Positions 32,222 to 40,387 of a stretch of 48,613 bases of DNA are shown here, piece after piece (position 1 is the first letter of the stretch; each line of letters starts with the position of its first letter). Below the pieces are notes generated by a model. It saw only the letters and a list, made by a program, of their open reading frames with translations. It was not told the origin of the DNA and searched no databases. The position numbers and the translations under genes are program-made. The stretch spans positions 1-48,613 of the forward strand of contig JAFGWA010000035.1 of NCBI GenBank assembly GCA_016937715.1. The letters run 5' to 3'. Source of the stretch: Candidatus Goldiibacteriota bacterium. GTDB taxonomy: Bacteria; Oederibacteriota; PGYV01.

Positions 32222-34633
32222 ATGCTTGCAAGTTACAATTGGATTAAAGAATATATAGATGTTAACACCCCTTCAGAAGAATTCGCTTCAAAATTATATA
32301 TGTCCGGGCTTGCCTGCGAAGAAATTATAGAGAAAAAATCTGAAATTTCCAATGTAGTCTCCGCAAAGATACTTAAAATAGATAAACACCCTAACGCTGA
32401 TAAACTGGCCTATTGTGACGTGACAGACGGCACGCAGACGTATAAAGTGGTATGCGGCGCTCCTAATATTAAAGAAGGCCAGATAGTGCCCCTTGCAAGG
32501 CTTGGCGCTACCCTGCCGGGCGGCGTTGCTATTAAACGAAGCAAAATCCGCGGGATTGAATCCGAAGGCATGATGTGTTCCGGCCGCGAACTTGGTTTTG
32601 GCGATGACCATTCAGGCATAATGCTTCTTGATGAAGCTAAATACCCGCTTGGCTCCGAATTTTCACCGGTTAAACCCGATACTGTTTTTAACTTTGAAAT
32701 AACCCCCAACAGGCCTGACCTGCTGTGCATAACAGGAATTGCAAGGCTTGCGTCTGCCGTATATAAAAAACCCGTTAAGATGCCGTCCTGGTCCCTGCAG
32801 GATACATACATTGACCCAAAGCTTGATATCAATTCAATGCTTCAGGTTGAAAATCAGTCGCCTGAACGATGCCCGCGTTACGCCGCCAGAATAATAAAGG
32901 ACGTAACCGTGAAAGATTCCCCTGACTGGCTTAAAGAAAAACTTATTTCATCCGGCATACGCCCCATTAACAACATTGTGGACGTCACCAATTTTGTCCT
33001 GCTGGAATTAAACCAGCCGCTTCACGCTTTTGACCACGCAAAACTTAAGGGCAATAAGATAATAATACGTACGGCAAAAAAGGGCGAAAAAATAACGGCG
33101 CTTGACGGCAAAACATACGAACCCAAAGAAACAGATTTAATGATTGCCGATTCCGCGGAACCGGCGGCCATAGCCGGCGTAATGGGCGGCGAGCATTTTT
33201 CCGTTACAGATTCAACAACAACAATTGTACTTGAATCGGCTTTCTTTAAACCAGGTTCTGTCAGAAAGACCTCGCGAAGCCTTGCCATTAAGTCAGATTC
33301 TTCTTACCGTTTTGAACGCGGCATTGATATTGACAACACCATAAACGCCATGAACCGCGCGGTTAACCTTATTATAGAAACAGCAGGCGGAAAAGCGTCT
33401 TTTGAAATAATAGATATCTACCCCGTTAAAACCGCGCCCAAAGAAATAAAGGTGCGTTTTGAAACACTTGGCAAAATAACAGGCATCCCCTTCACTCCGG
33501 ACACCGCGGAGGCTGTAATTAAAGACCTTAATTTTACCGTCACCGCCAAAGACAGCGTTACAATGACAGTTTGCGTCCCGGGTTACAGGGTTGATATAGA
33601 AAAAGAAATTGACTTAATAGAAGATATCGCCCAGATATACGGCTATGATAACATTCCCATGACCATGCCTTTAACGCGCGTGACGCTGGGCACAAGCCCC
33701 GAATTGCAGCAGTTTATAAGCAAAGCCCGCAATACAATGGCTTCATTTGGTTTTTCTCAGGCGGTTAATTACAGTTTCATGAATAAAAAACTTTTAAAGG
33801 AACTTAAAGCAGAGGCCTATGCGCACCCTTCCCCTGCGGCAATTGCCAACCCTTTTAACGAAGAAGAATCGCATATGAAAACCACCATGATACCGGACAT
33901 GATAAAAAACCTTATTTTTAATTACAATAAAGAAAACGAAAATGTTCACCTTTTTGAAATTGCAAACACTTTTTCGCGCCCCCTTGAAGGCAATTACACC
34001 CAGACCCCTCATTTAAGCGCCGTTTCATACGGCAATATAATGGAGCCGTCATTCAGCGGCAAGCTGCTGAAAACCGACCTTTATTATCTTAAAGCGGCTG
34101 TTTCAGGGCTGCATGCCCTTCTTAATACGGACGAAATGCCAATATACACGCCGGATTCATACTATCCGGAGTTTCTGGAATACTCTTCCGGCATCTTCAT
34201 TTCCGGCAGGCGCGTGGGTACAATCGGCGGATTAAAAGAAGAAATAGCTTATGACAACAAACTTAAAGAGAAAGCCTATCTGCTGGAAATAAATCTTGAA
34301 GAATTGTATTCACTTTATAAACCCGTAAAGCGACTGACAAAGCTTTCGGTTTATCCTTCGGTTAAAAGGGATCTTGCCCTTTTATTAAAAAACGAAGTGC
34401 CGCACTCTGCCGTGGAAGATATTATTAAAGACGGCCGGCAGTCGCTTATAAAATCCATAAGCCTTTTTGACATATATAAAGGCAAACAGGTGCCCGACGG
34501 TTTTAAAAGCCTTGCTTACAATATAGTTTTTCAGTCAAACAAAAGGACTTTATCCGAAACCGAAATTAACAAAATCATGGATACCATAATTAACAGGCTT
34601 AAGAAAGAAATAAACGCGGAGCTGAGGTCATAA
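32222..34633 (+). CDS. pheT: Phenylalanyl-tRNA synthetase beta subunit
   Basis: PheT, 803 residues, full length. Domains: tRNA-binding OB fold near 40-150 (AKILKIDKHPNADKLAYCDV; GIESEGMMCSGRELG), B3/B4 editing domain about 205-380 (RPINNIVDVTNFVLLELNQPLHAFD, split over two conserved blocks), B5 about 405-475 (EIDLIEDIAQIYGYDNIP), core and a C-terminal FDX-ACB anticodon domain about 706-803. It works only with PheS, but pheS is not upstream; instead pheT has its own strong promoter. The ATG follows AGGAGG at a rather long 11 nt. Confidence 0.97.
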   Translation: MLASYNWIKEYIDVNTPSEEFASKLYMSGLACEEIIEKKSEISNVVSAKILKIDKHPNADKLAYCDVTDGTQTYKVVCGAPNIKEGQIVPLARLGATLPGGVAIKRSKIRGIESEGMMCSGRELGFGDDHSGIMLLDEAKYPLGSEFSPVKPDTVFNFEITPNRPDLLCITGIARLASAVYKKPVKMPSWSLQDTYIDPKLDINSMLQVENQSPERCPRYAARIIKDVTVKDSPDWLKEKLISSGIRPINNIVDVTNFVLLELNQPLHAFDHAKLKGNKIIIRTAKKGEKITALDGKTYEPKETDLMIADSAEPAAIAGVMGGEHFSVTDSTTTIVLESAFFKPGSVRKTSRSLAIKSDSSYRFERGIDIDNTINAMNRAVNLIIETAGGKASFEIIDIYPVKTAPKEIKVRFETLGKITGIPFTPDTAEAVIKDLNFTVTAKDSVTMTVCVPGYRVDIEKEIDLIEDIAQIYGYDNIPMTMPLTRVTLGTSPELQQFISKARNTMASFGFSQAVNYSFMNKKLLKELKAEAYAHPSPAAIANPFNEEESHMKTTMIPDMIKNLIFNYNKENENVHLFEIANTFSRPLEGNYTQTPHLSAVSYGNIMEPSFSGKLLKTDLYYLKAAVSGLHALLNTDEMPIYTPDSYYPEFLEYSSGIFISGRRVGTIGGLKEEIAYDNKLKEKAYLLEINLEELYSLYKPVKRLTKLSVYPSVKRDLALLLKNEVPHSAVEDIIKDGRQSLIKSISLFDIYKGKQVPDGFKSLAYNIVFQSNKRTLSETEINKIMDTIINRLKKEINAELRS

Positions 34634-34918
34634 ATGCCTCTTATCGCCATTGAGATTCTTGAAGAAAAGGTAAAAGAGCTGCTGCTTGCCGTTAATCACC
34701 TTCACGCCGAAAACACAAGGCTGAAGGACGAAATTAAAAACCTTTCTTCGGGGGCTGATGCCATATCGCCCGAAATTCTATACGAACTTGAAACGCTTAA
34801 AAAGACTGTTGATAAATACAGGCAGGAAAGAAACGTTTTAACGGTTAAAATCACAAGGATGCTTGACCAGTTGAAAAAAGTATCCGGCACAGGCCAAGAG
34901 GATGACAGCAATGGATAA
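34634..34918 (+). CDS. ZapB-like coiled-coil protein
   Basis: A 94-residue protein, almost entirely coiled coil (EILEEKVKELLLAVNHLHAENTRLKDEI, then LETLKKTVDKYRQERNVLTVKI, interrupted near 40-50). It begins right after the pheT TAA and overlaps zapA by 8 nt. Size, coil and position next to zapA suggest a ZapB-like cell-division partner; ZapB sequences are too plain for a firm call. Confidence 0.6.
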   Translation: MPLIAIEILEEKVKELLLAVNHLHAENTRLKDEIKNLSSGADAISPEILYELETLKKTVDKYRQERNVLTVKITRMLDQLKKVSGTGQEDDSNG

Positions 34919-35309
34919 ATCCGTAATTACAGTGAATATTTTCGGCAACGAATATACAATAAAAGGCGTAGCCGAACCGGAATATATCACTTCCCTTGCA
35001 GCGTATATCAACAATAAAATGACGGAAGTTCAGTACGCCACAGGGCTTAAAGATACCAAAAAAATAGCAATACTTGCAGCCATTAACCTTGCGGACGAAC
35101 TGTTTGAAGCAAAAAAGAACTTAAAAGAAAAATACATTCCAAAAGAACAATTTCAGGCTGTCCGCAACAGAGTTGAAAACCTTATATCCATGATAGATAA
35201 AGAACTTCCTTCAGGTATAATACCGGAAAAAGAATCCGAATCAGGCTTAACAGACAATACTGAATATAATAAAAAACCTGAAAATGATAACGAAGAACCT
35301 GAAGAATAG
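34911..35309 (+). CDS. zapA: Cell division protein ZapA
   Basis: ZapA cross-links FtsZ filaments at midcell. The 132-residue protein begins VITVNIFGNEYTIKGVAEPEYI, followed by AAYINNKMTEV and KIAILAAINLADELFEAK, the ZapA pattern, and ends in an acidic disordered tail (about 105-132). I start at ATG 34911 (MDKSV), 9 nt after AGAGG; ATG 34902 would sit on the ribosome site. pheT followed by zapA is a known gene order in Firmicutes and others. Confidence 0.88.
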   Translation: MDKSVITVNIFGNEYTIKGVAEPEYITSLAAYINNKMTEVQYATGLKDTKKIAILAAINLADELFEAKKNLKEKYIPKEQFQAVRNRVENLISMIDKELPSGIIPEKESESGLTDNTEYNKKPENDNEEPEE

Positions 35310-35346
35310 TAACTTTTAAACCTTTTTATGACCTATACCAAAATCC

Positions 35347-36519
35347 TTATTTAAGAATTCCTTTGTTATCAATTTTCGCGGCAAAAGCATCATATTCGCC
35401 TTTTCCATAAGTGCCTGTCCAGCCGGCCGTAACATAACCTCCGTCCGGCGCTTTTACCGTACCTGCGGCGTATTCATCTTTTCTTCCGCCAAAAGTTGAA
35501 GTCCACAGCGAATTTCCGGAAGCGTCAACTTTCATTACAAAAATATCAGAAGAACCATTGCCGTACGAATCAGTTGTACCAGTTATTACATAATTTTTAC
35601 CGTCTTCAATTATCGTTTTTCCCGTATCAATCAGCTTGCCGCCGTAAGTCTTTTCCCATACAGCGTTTAACCGCCCGTCAAGTTTTAAAAGATAAACCTG
35701 CGCGGAATTGCCGTCTTTTGCCGTATCTGAGGTTTCACCGACAACAGCATATCCTCCGTCCGAAGTTTTTATGATATCTTCAAAGCCGTCGTATCCTTTA
35801 TCACCGAACGTTTTAAAAGCAAGGCTGTTTCCTTTTGCGTCCAGTTTCATAACAAAACCGTCATATCCGCCTTTTGACCACGAAGAGGACCTGCCTGCCA
35901 TTACAAAACCGTCATCAGCTGATATTATCGCGGTGCCAAAATCAAATTTACCGCCGCCATAAGTCCTGGTTAATAACTTATTCCCGTTTTTGTCAGCTAA
36001 TACAAAATATATTTCTATGGCATTTGACCCGCTGAAAGAAGATGAGTTGCCGGCCATGGCGATATTCCCGTTTAGACTTTCGCACATTCCTGCCGCTTCA
36101 TCATTTCCCGGCCCGCCAAAATATGACTGAAATATTTCTTTACCGTCAAAACCGGTTTTTACCAGATACGCATCCCGTAAACCCGCGCCCTTGGAATCGC
36201 TATAACCGCACATTAACAAGCCGTCTTTTGTGGTTATAACTTTAAATAACCGGTCATCCCCTTTTTCTCCAAAATTGCGGCTGAATTTTTCCCTGCCTTT
36301 TTCATCAATTTTAACAAGATAACCGTCAATCGTACCGCCCGGAAAGGAATTGGTCATACCGGCAAGAAAATAACCGCCTTTTGGGTTATTACATATTGAC
36401 CTGACACTGTCATAAGTTTTACCGCCATAGTTCTTATACCCTTTAAAACTTTTGATGCCGTTGAAATCACATCCGGATATAAATAAGCATAAGCCGGCAC
36501 AAATTAATGTCTTTCTCAT
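35347..36519 (-). CDS. Beta-propeller lipoprotein
   Basis: A 390-residue lipoprotein: signal peptide with lipobox LFISGC, Cys16 being the likely lipid anchor. The mature part has about seven repeats of roughly 50 residues, each with a DGGY(V)VAG block, SDAFVMKLDAKGN-like strand and ending TFGGK/D, a bacterial beta-propeller repeat. No enzyme residues are recognised; such proteins bind surfaces or partners. It lies 21 nt behind the flagellar operon in the same direction and may be its last gene or read-through cargo. Ribosome site CCGGAGG. It is convergent with zapA, leaving 37 bp. Confidence 0.78.
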   Translation of the reverse strand: MRKTLICAGLCLFISGCDFNGIKSFKGYKNYGGKTYDSVRSICNNPKGGYFLAGMTNSFPGGTIDGYLVKIDEKGREKFSRNFGEKGDDRLFKVITTKDGLLMCGYSDSKGAGLRDAYLVKTGFDGKEIFQSYFGGPGNDEAAGMCESLNGNIAMAGNSSSFSGSNAIEIYFVLADKNGNKLLTRTYGGGKFDFGTAIISADDGFVMAGRSSSWSKGGYDGFVMKLDAKGNSLAFKTFGDKGYDGFEDIIKTSDGGYAVVGETSDTAKDGNSAQVYLLKLDGRLNAVWEKTYGGKLIDTGKTIIEDGKNYVITGTTDSYGNGSSDIFVMKVDASGNSLWTSTFGGRKDEYAAGTVKAPDGGYVTAGWTGTYGKGEYDAFAAKIDNKGILK

Positions 36520-36540
36520 TTTTCCTCCGGTTTCCTGAAG

Positions 36541-36819
36541 TTATAAAAGAATATTGCCCGATTTGCCGTTTGCCTTATAAACATAAACAAGGACTTCCGC
36601 TATAAGTTTATAAAGTTCAGACGGTATTTCCTGACCAAGGTCAAGTTTTGACAGAACTTCAATTAAATCAGGATCTTCGTACAGCGGAATATCATTTTTT
36701 TTGGCAAGTTCTATTATCTTTTCGGCAATATTACCTTTGCCTTTTGCCGCAATTCTGGGGGCTCCGTCTTTATCTTTGTCATATTTAACCGCAATTGCGT
36801 TTAACTTTTTTTCCGGCAT
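36541..36819 (-). CDS. FlhB C-terminal-domain paralogue (YlqH/FlhX-like)
   Basis: A 92-residue protein equal to the cytoplasmic domain of FlhB after its autocleavage point. Its start (KLNAIAVKYDKD) aligns with the NPTHVAVALKYD region of FlhB, but NPTH itself is missing. It continues AEKIIELAKKNDIPLYEDPDLIEVLSKLDLGQEIPSELYKLIAEVLVYVY, closely like the flhB end encoded at 47860-48200. Similar stand-alone proteins are known as FlhX in epsilonproteobacteria and YlqH in Bacillus. It follows the FliK-like gene by 13 nt, the same pair as ylqG-ylqH. Confidence 0.88.
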   Translation of the reverse strand: MPEKKLNAIAVKYDKDKDGAPRIAAKGKGNIAEKIIELAKKNDIPLYEDPDLIEVLSKLDLGQEIPSELYKLIAEVLVYVYKANGKSGNILL

Positions 36820-36832
36820 AACGTTTCCCCTT

Positions 36833-39373
36833 TTAGGCCTTTAAGTTAATATTTCCAAGATTGATATAACCGTCAGATTCAGGGGAAGATACCTGTTCTC
36901 CGGCTTCTTCTGTCTTTATCATAAAGTTTCTCATGCTGTAATTTATTGTTTCTATACCCTTTAAAAAATCATTTTTCATCTTTGTAAGCTGTTGTTTGGC
37001 CTTTTCGTTATCCGCAATAACAGTGCATTCAACGTCATTTTTATAAACCGTCATCCTGACCTTAACGTTTCCAAGTTTGGAAGTGTTAAGGACAAACATA
37101 ATATTTACCGGCTCTTTCGCTTCAAGGTTTTCTTTTAACGAGCCCTTTCTGTACCACACCTGAAGCTCTCCGTTAAACAGTTTGTTATCCATAAGAAGCG
37201 GTATCTGCGTGTAAATGATTTCATACGCTGCCGGTTTCTGATTTATAAACTGCATGGCATTAAGGTTATTAAGCGTGTCTTTGACGCTTTCTCTTGCGCC
37301 GTTAACAGTATCTTTTATCACAGACAACGTGTCATTGTCCGCATTTTTCATCGCCGCGGATGTATTACGTTCAAAAACCGATAATTCCGCTTCAAGGCCG
37401 ACAAGCAGCGACTTCATATTCTGCCTTGCGCCGCTAATCAACGCTTCTTTTGACTGACCATCAGAAAAACCGTGCGCTTTCCCCGAAAAAATATCCTTAA
37501 CCTGCGCTTCAAGTGTTATTCCGCTTTTTTCTATAAAATTTTTAATCTGCCCGTCCATTACCGCCCGGTCAGACGGCTTAATTGATATCTGTGCTATTGC
37601 TTCTTTTATGCCGGCTGCAAGCTGCATGCTTTTTGATTCATTATATCCCGCGGCACGCATAGATTCTCCCGCGGCTAAAAAACGCGAAAGTGATGCGTTT
37701 AAAGCTTCCAGATTCTGATTTAATTTGATATCCCCGGAGAAATACTTATTCATGATATCCGTAAACTTTGTATTATCAAGGGGCATTTCCCTTGATTTTA
37801 AAAATATCAGGGATTCAATTGCCGATTCCACGTCAAATTTAGTAACCGGCAGATTTACTGCGGTACTGTTAATTTCAGGTTTAACAAAAAAGTCTTTTAA
37901 TATGCTGCTGTTAATGTTATTTTCCACAAATTCAGCCGCATTTTTAGTAAATTTAGCGGCTTCTGCCGCCGTCGCATTTCCAAATATAACTTTTGAATTT
38001 GCTTTTATGAATTCATTAAGTTTTTCCGAAACACGTAATATTTCACCTGACAGTTGAGAATTGCCGTTTTTAACCGCGGATGCCGCCTGCGCCAGATTCT
38101 TTGTAAAATCAGTTATCGCTGACGCCATATCTCTTGCGCTTTTTACCTGCGGCGCCATATCTTCCCTTCCTGCGTTTGCCTGTAATCCCCGCTGTTCCGT
38201 ATTATTTCCTATTGCCATTATCCTTGCGAATATATCTTTATTTAAATTTAATCCGGCTCCGGCCAAAACTTTCTGTCCCAAAGGCATTTCTGCAGGCTTA
38301 AAAGTTTCCGGTTTAATTGAAGGTTCAAAAAATCTTCCCGCAAGGCTTTTTGCGGCAGCAGCGGCAAGCTCCGGGTTTCCAGAAGGCACAACAGTGTTTA
38401 ACGCGGCATTCATACCCGGAAAACTGATGTTCAGTTCAAGTTTAACCGGATTATATGAAATTTCCGCGCCTGACGCAAACTTTGCGGTAACCGGCTGTTT
38501 ATCAGATGACATCGCCGCGTTCAGAAAATTATTCACCTCGGCAGGCTTTGCGAGATTTTCTCCCGCGGCTTTATTCATAAAAAGCGATAAAAGTTCTTTG
38601 CCGGTATTATTAACATTCAGCGTAACACTGCCGTCTTTTACATTAACCGACACATCATCAGCCGACTTTGCCGCTGAATTAACCGTGTTGATACTATTAA
38701 TCATGGCAGCGGAAACTTCCTGCTTTAACGCGTTAATTACCTGAGGGTCTTTTATACCCGCCATGGTTTTAACAGCCTGATTAAGCTTTAAATTAAGCGA
38801 CATCATTGCGATTATGGAATCCTGCCTGAAAGAAGCGGTCTGGGCGGCCGCTTTGTCAAAAACAGAATTTAAAGATGACGCGTCTACGCCTTTCTGTGAC
38901 ATGTAATTATTAAGCGCGGTGTGTATCTGATTCATATTTTCTTTTGTTACCGCTATCTGATAATCCGCAAGTTTCATGGCGGTATAGATATTTTGTTCAT
39001 TAACCGGTACTTTTATGGCGGATAGAAGAGCTGCCACCTGTTCTGCCGCCGGCTGAACAGACACCGCCGAAGGCATAAGTTTGCCTGCCGCGGCAAGGCC
39101 GTCAGGTATCAGTTTCATAAATATTTTTTCACCCATCTGCGAAACCTGAACCGTTATCGCATCGCCTTTGGACAACGGCGCGTTATTTGGCAGTTGGGAT
39201 ATAACATTATAACCTTTAAAGTTGATTATCGCCTTATTGTCGGAAGGAATGACTTCAATTACCCTGCCTTTTAAAGTATCACCGGCCTTTAAAAGGGCAA
39301 ACAGGTCTGAAACTTTTTTATCCTGTGAACTTAAAAGTTCAAATAAATTACCTGATAAACCCGAAACAGCCAT
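36833..39373 (-). CDS. FliK/YlqG-like flagellar hook-length control protein
   Basis: An 846-residue, alanine- and asparagine-rich protein. Residues about 36-80 form a beta domain (LKGRVIEVIPSDNKAIINF), the long middle is repetitive and likely extended, and about 735-830 is the Flg_hook domain typical of FliK, with ELQVWYRKGSL, IMFVLNTSKLGNVKVRMTVY and CTVIADNEKAKQQL. FliK family members measure hook length and switch the FlhB export gate. The length is about twice that of E. coli FliK. Start ATG 39373 behind GGCGGTGAAT. The adjacent FlhB C-domain protein suggests the two act together. Confidence 0.82.
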   Translation of the reverse strand: MAVSGLSGNLFELLSSQDKKVSDLFALLKAGDTLKGRVIEVIPSDNKAIINFKGYNVISQLPNNAPLSKGDAITVQVSQMGEKIFMKLIPDGLAAAGKLMPSAVSVQPAAEQVAALLSAIKVPVNEQNIYTAMKLADYQIAVTKENMNQIHTALNNYMSQKGVDASSLNSVFDKAAAQTASFRQDSIIAMMSLNLKLNQAVKTMAGIKDPQVINALKQEVSAAMINSINTVNSAAKSADDVSVNVKDGSVTLNVNNTGKELLSLFMNKAAGENLAKPAEVNNFLNAAMSSDKQPVTAKFASGAEISYNPVKLELNISFPGMNAALNTVVPSGNPELAAAAAKSLAGRFFEPSIKPETFKPAEMPLGQKVLAGAGLNLNKDIFARIMAIGNNTEQRGLQANAGREDMAPQVKSARDMASAITDFTKNLAQAASAVKNGNSQLSGEILRVSEKLNEFIKANSKVIFGNATAAEAAKFTKNAAEFVENNINSSILKDFFVKPEINSTAVNLPVTKFDVESAIESLIFLKSREMPLDNTKFTDIMNKYFSGDIKLNQNLEALNASLSRFLAAGESMRAAGYNESKSMQLAAGIKEAIAQISIKPSDRAVMDGQIKNFIEKSGITLEAQVKDIFSGKAHGFSDGQSKEALISGARQNMKSLLVGLEAELSVFERNTSAAMKNADNDTLSVIKDTVNGARESVKDTLNNLNAMQFINQKPAAYEIIYTQIPLLMDNKLFNGELQVWYRKGSLKENLEAKEPVNIMFVLNTSKLGNVKVRMTVYKNDVECTVIADNEKAKQQLTKMKNDFLKGIETINYSMRNFMIKTEEAGEQVSSPESDGYINLGNINLKA

Positions 39374-39444
39374 ATTCACCGCCTTAAATTAAATAAAGCA
39401 ACTGTGCCTTTATAAATAATATATCGGAAAATAAAAGGTTTTCT

Positions 39445-40026
39445 TTACTGTTTTTTTAGGTTTTTAATAAGTTCAATTTCCCCAAATGACATCCCGGTCA
39501 CCGAAGCAATTTCCTGAACAGCCATGCCGTTATCCAGCAGTTTACCCACCCTGTCATATTTATCTTTAACGGATGGCTTTACAGCCTGCTTTGGATTTTT
39601 GGGTTCTTCTTTAATTTCAAATACGGCAGGCTGCCTTGTAATTATTGCCGGTTCTGCCTGGGGTTTTGCTTCCTGCACAACAGGCACAGCTGCTGCAGGT
39701 TCCTGAACCGAAGATATCTCCGTTTTATATTCAGCAGTTCTCTGCAGCCTGTTTCTTTCAAGCAGGTATTTAAGTTCTTTTATAACTGTTTCAGTCTCTT
39801 TCAATTTTTTATCCAGCTCTGTTTTGGCGCTGTTTATTGACGACACGCCTAAAGAGGCTGATTTTTCCATTTCTTCCACAAGCTGGCGCATATTATGCTG
39901 AAACTCTATAAGTTCAATGTCTTCAAGCTCTGATAAAACACCGCTTTTTTCTTTTGGTTTTTTTAAAAACAAAAATATAACCGCCGCCAAAAGAAGTATA
40001 TTTAGAATTATAAGTGCCGTTGTCAT
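39445..40026 (-). CDS. DUF2802 / SwrB-like flagellar protein
   Basis: A 193-residue protein with an N-terminal membrane helix (ALIILNILLLAAVIFLFL), a coiled coil (about 35-95), a proline/alanine-rich linker (about 105-145) and a C-terminal short helix-turn-helix-like unit (YDRVGKLLDNGMAVQEIASV TGMSFGEIELI). The last element marks DUF2802-type proteins found in flagellar operons. Position after fliA and topology match Bacillus SwrB, which promotes hook-basal body completion. That role is inference. Confidence 0.68.
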   Translation of the reverse strand: MTTALIILNILLLAAVIFLFLKKPKEKSGVLSELEDIELIEFQHNMRQLVEEMEKSASLGVSSINSAKTELDKKLKETETVIKELKYLLERNRLQRTAEYKTEISSVQEPAAAVPVVQEAKPQAEPAIITRQPAVFEIKEEPKNPKQAVKPSVKDKYDRVGKLLDNGMAVQEIASVTGMSFGEIELIKNLKKQ

Positions 40027-40029
40027 GGT

Positions 40030-40356
40030 TTACGCCTTAATATCAATTATATGATTTTTTAAATCGGGCTTGACGTTATCATCCGCCTGCGGTGTTAATC
40101 CGGCTTCATCCCTGCCGCTTTTCTGATCAAACGAACTTTTTTTCCATTGTCTTGTATTTTCTTTTTTTTCGGCTATAGCGGATGCTTCCGATTTATTTTC
40201 CGGATCAACCACCTGGTCTTTACGGTGTTCCGCGTCCTGTTGAAGTTTAAGCATTTCTTTTGATTGCGCGGTCTGAACCCCTGAAAGCAGCGCGTCATTA
40301 TATTTTGACGCTAAAACGGACGCGGTGATCATAACCTGCATATCGTATAATCTCAC
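40030..40356 (-). CDS. Small unknown protein of the flagellar operon
   Basis: A 108-residue protein I cannot name. It starts with a short conserved-looking helix (MQVMITASVLASKYNDALL) and then becomes charged, with many Lys, Asp, Glu and Gln (QWKKSSFDQKSGRDE), probably disordered. No signal peptide or membrane span. GTG start behind GGCGGTGACGCGCA; an ATG six codons in is possible. It stands 4 nt from the SwrB-like gene and 32 nt after fapA, so co-expression is certain to be close. Confidence 0.6.
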   Translation of the reverse strand: MRLYDMQVMITASVLASKYNDALLSGVQTAQSKEMLKLQQDAEHRKDQVVDPENKSEASAIAEKKENTRQWKKSSFDQKSGRDEAGLTPQADDNVKPDLKNHIIDIKA

Positions 40357-40387
40357 TGCGCGTCACCGCCTTTTTGTGTGAATCCGT

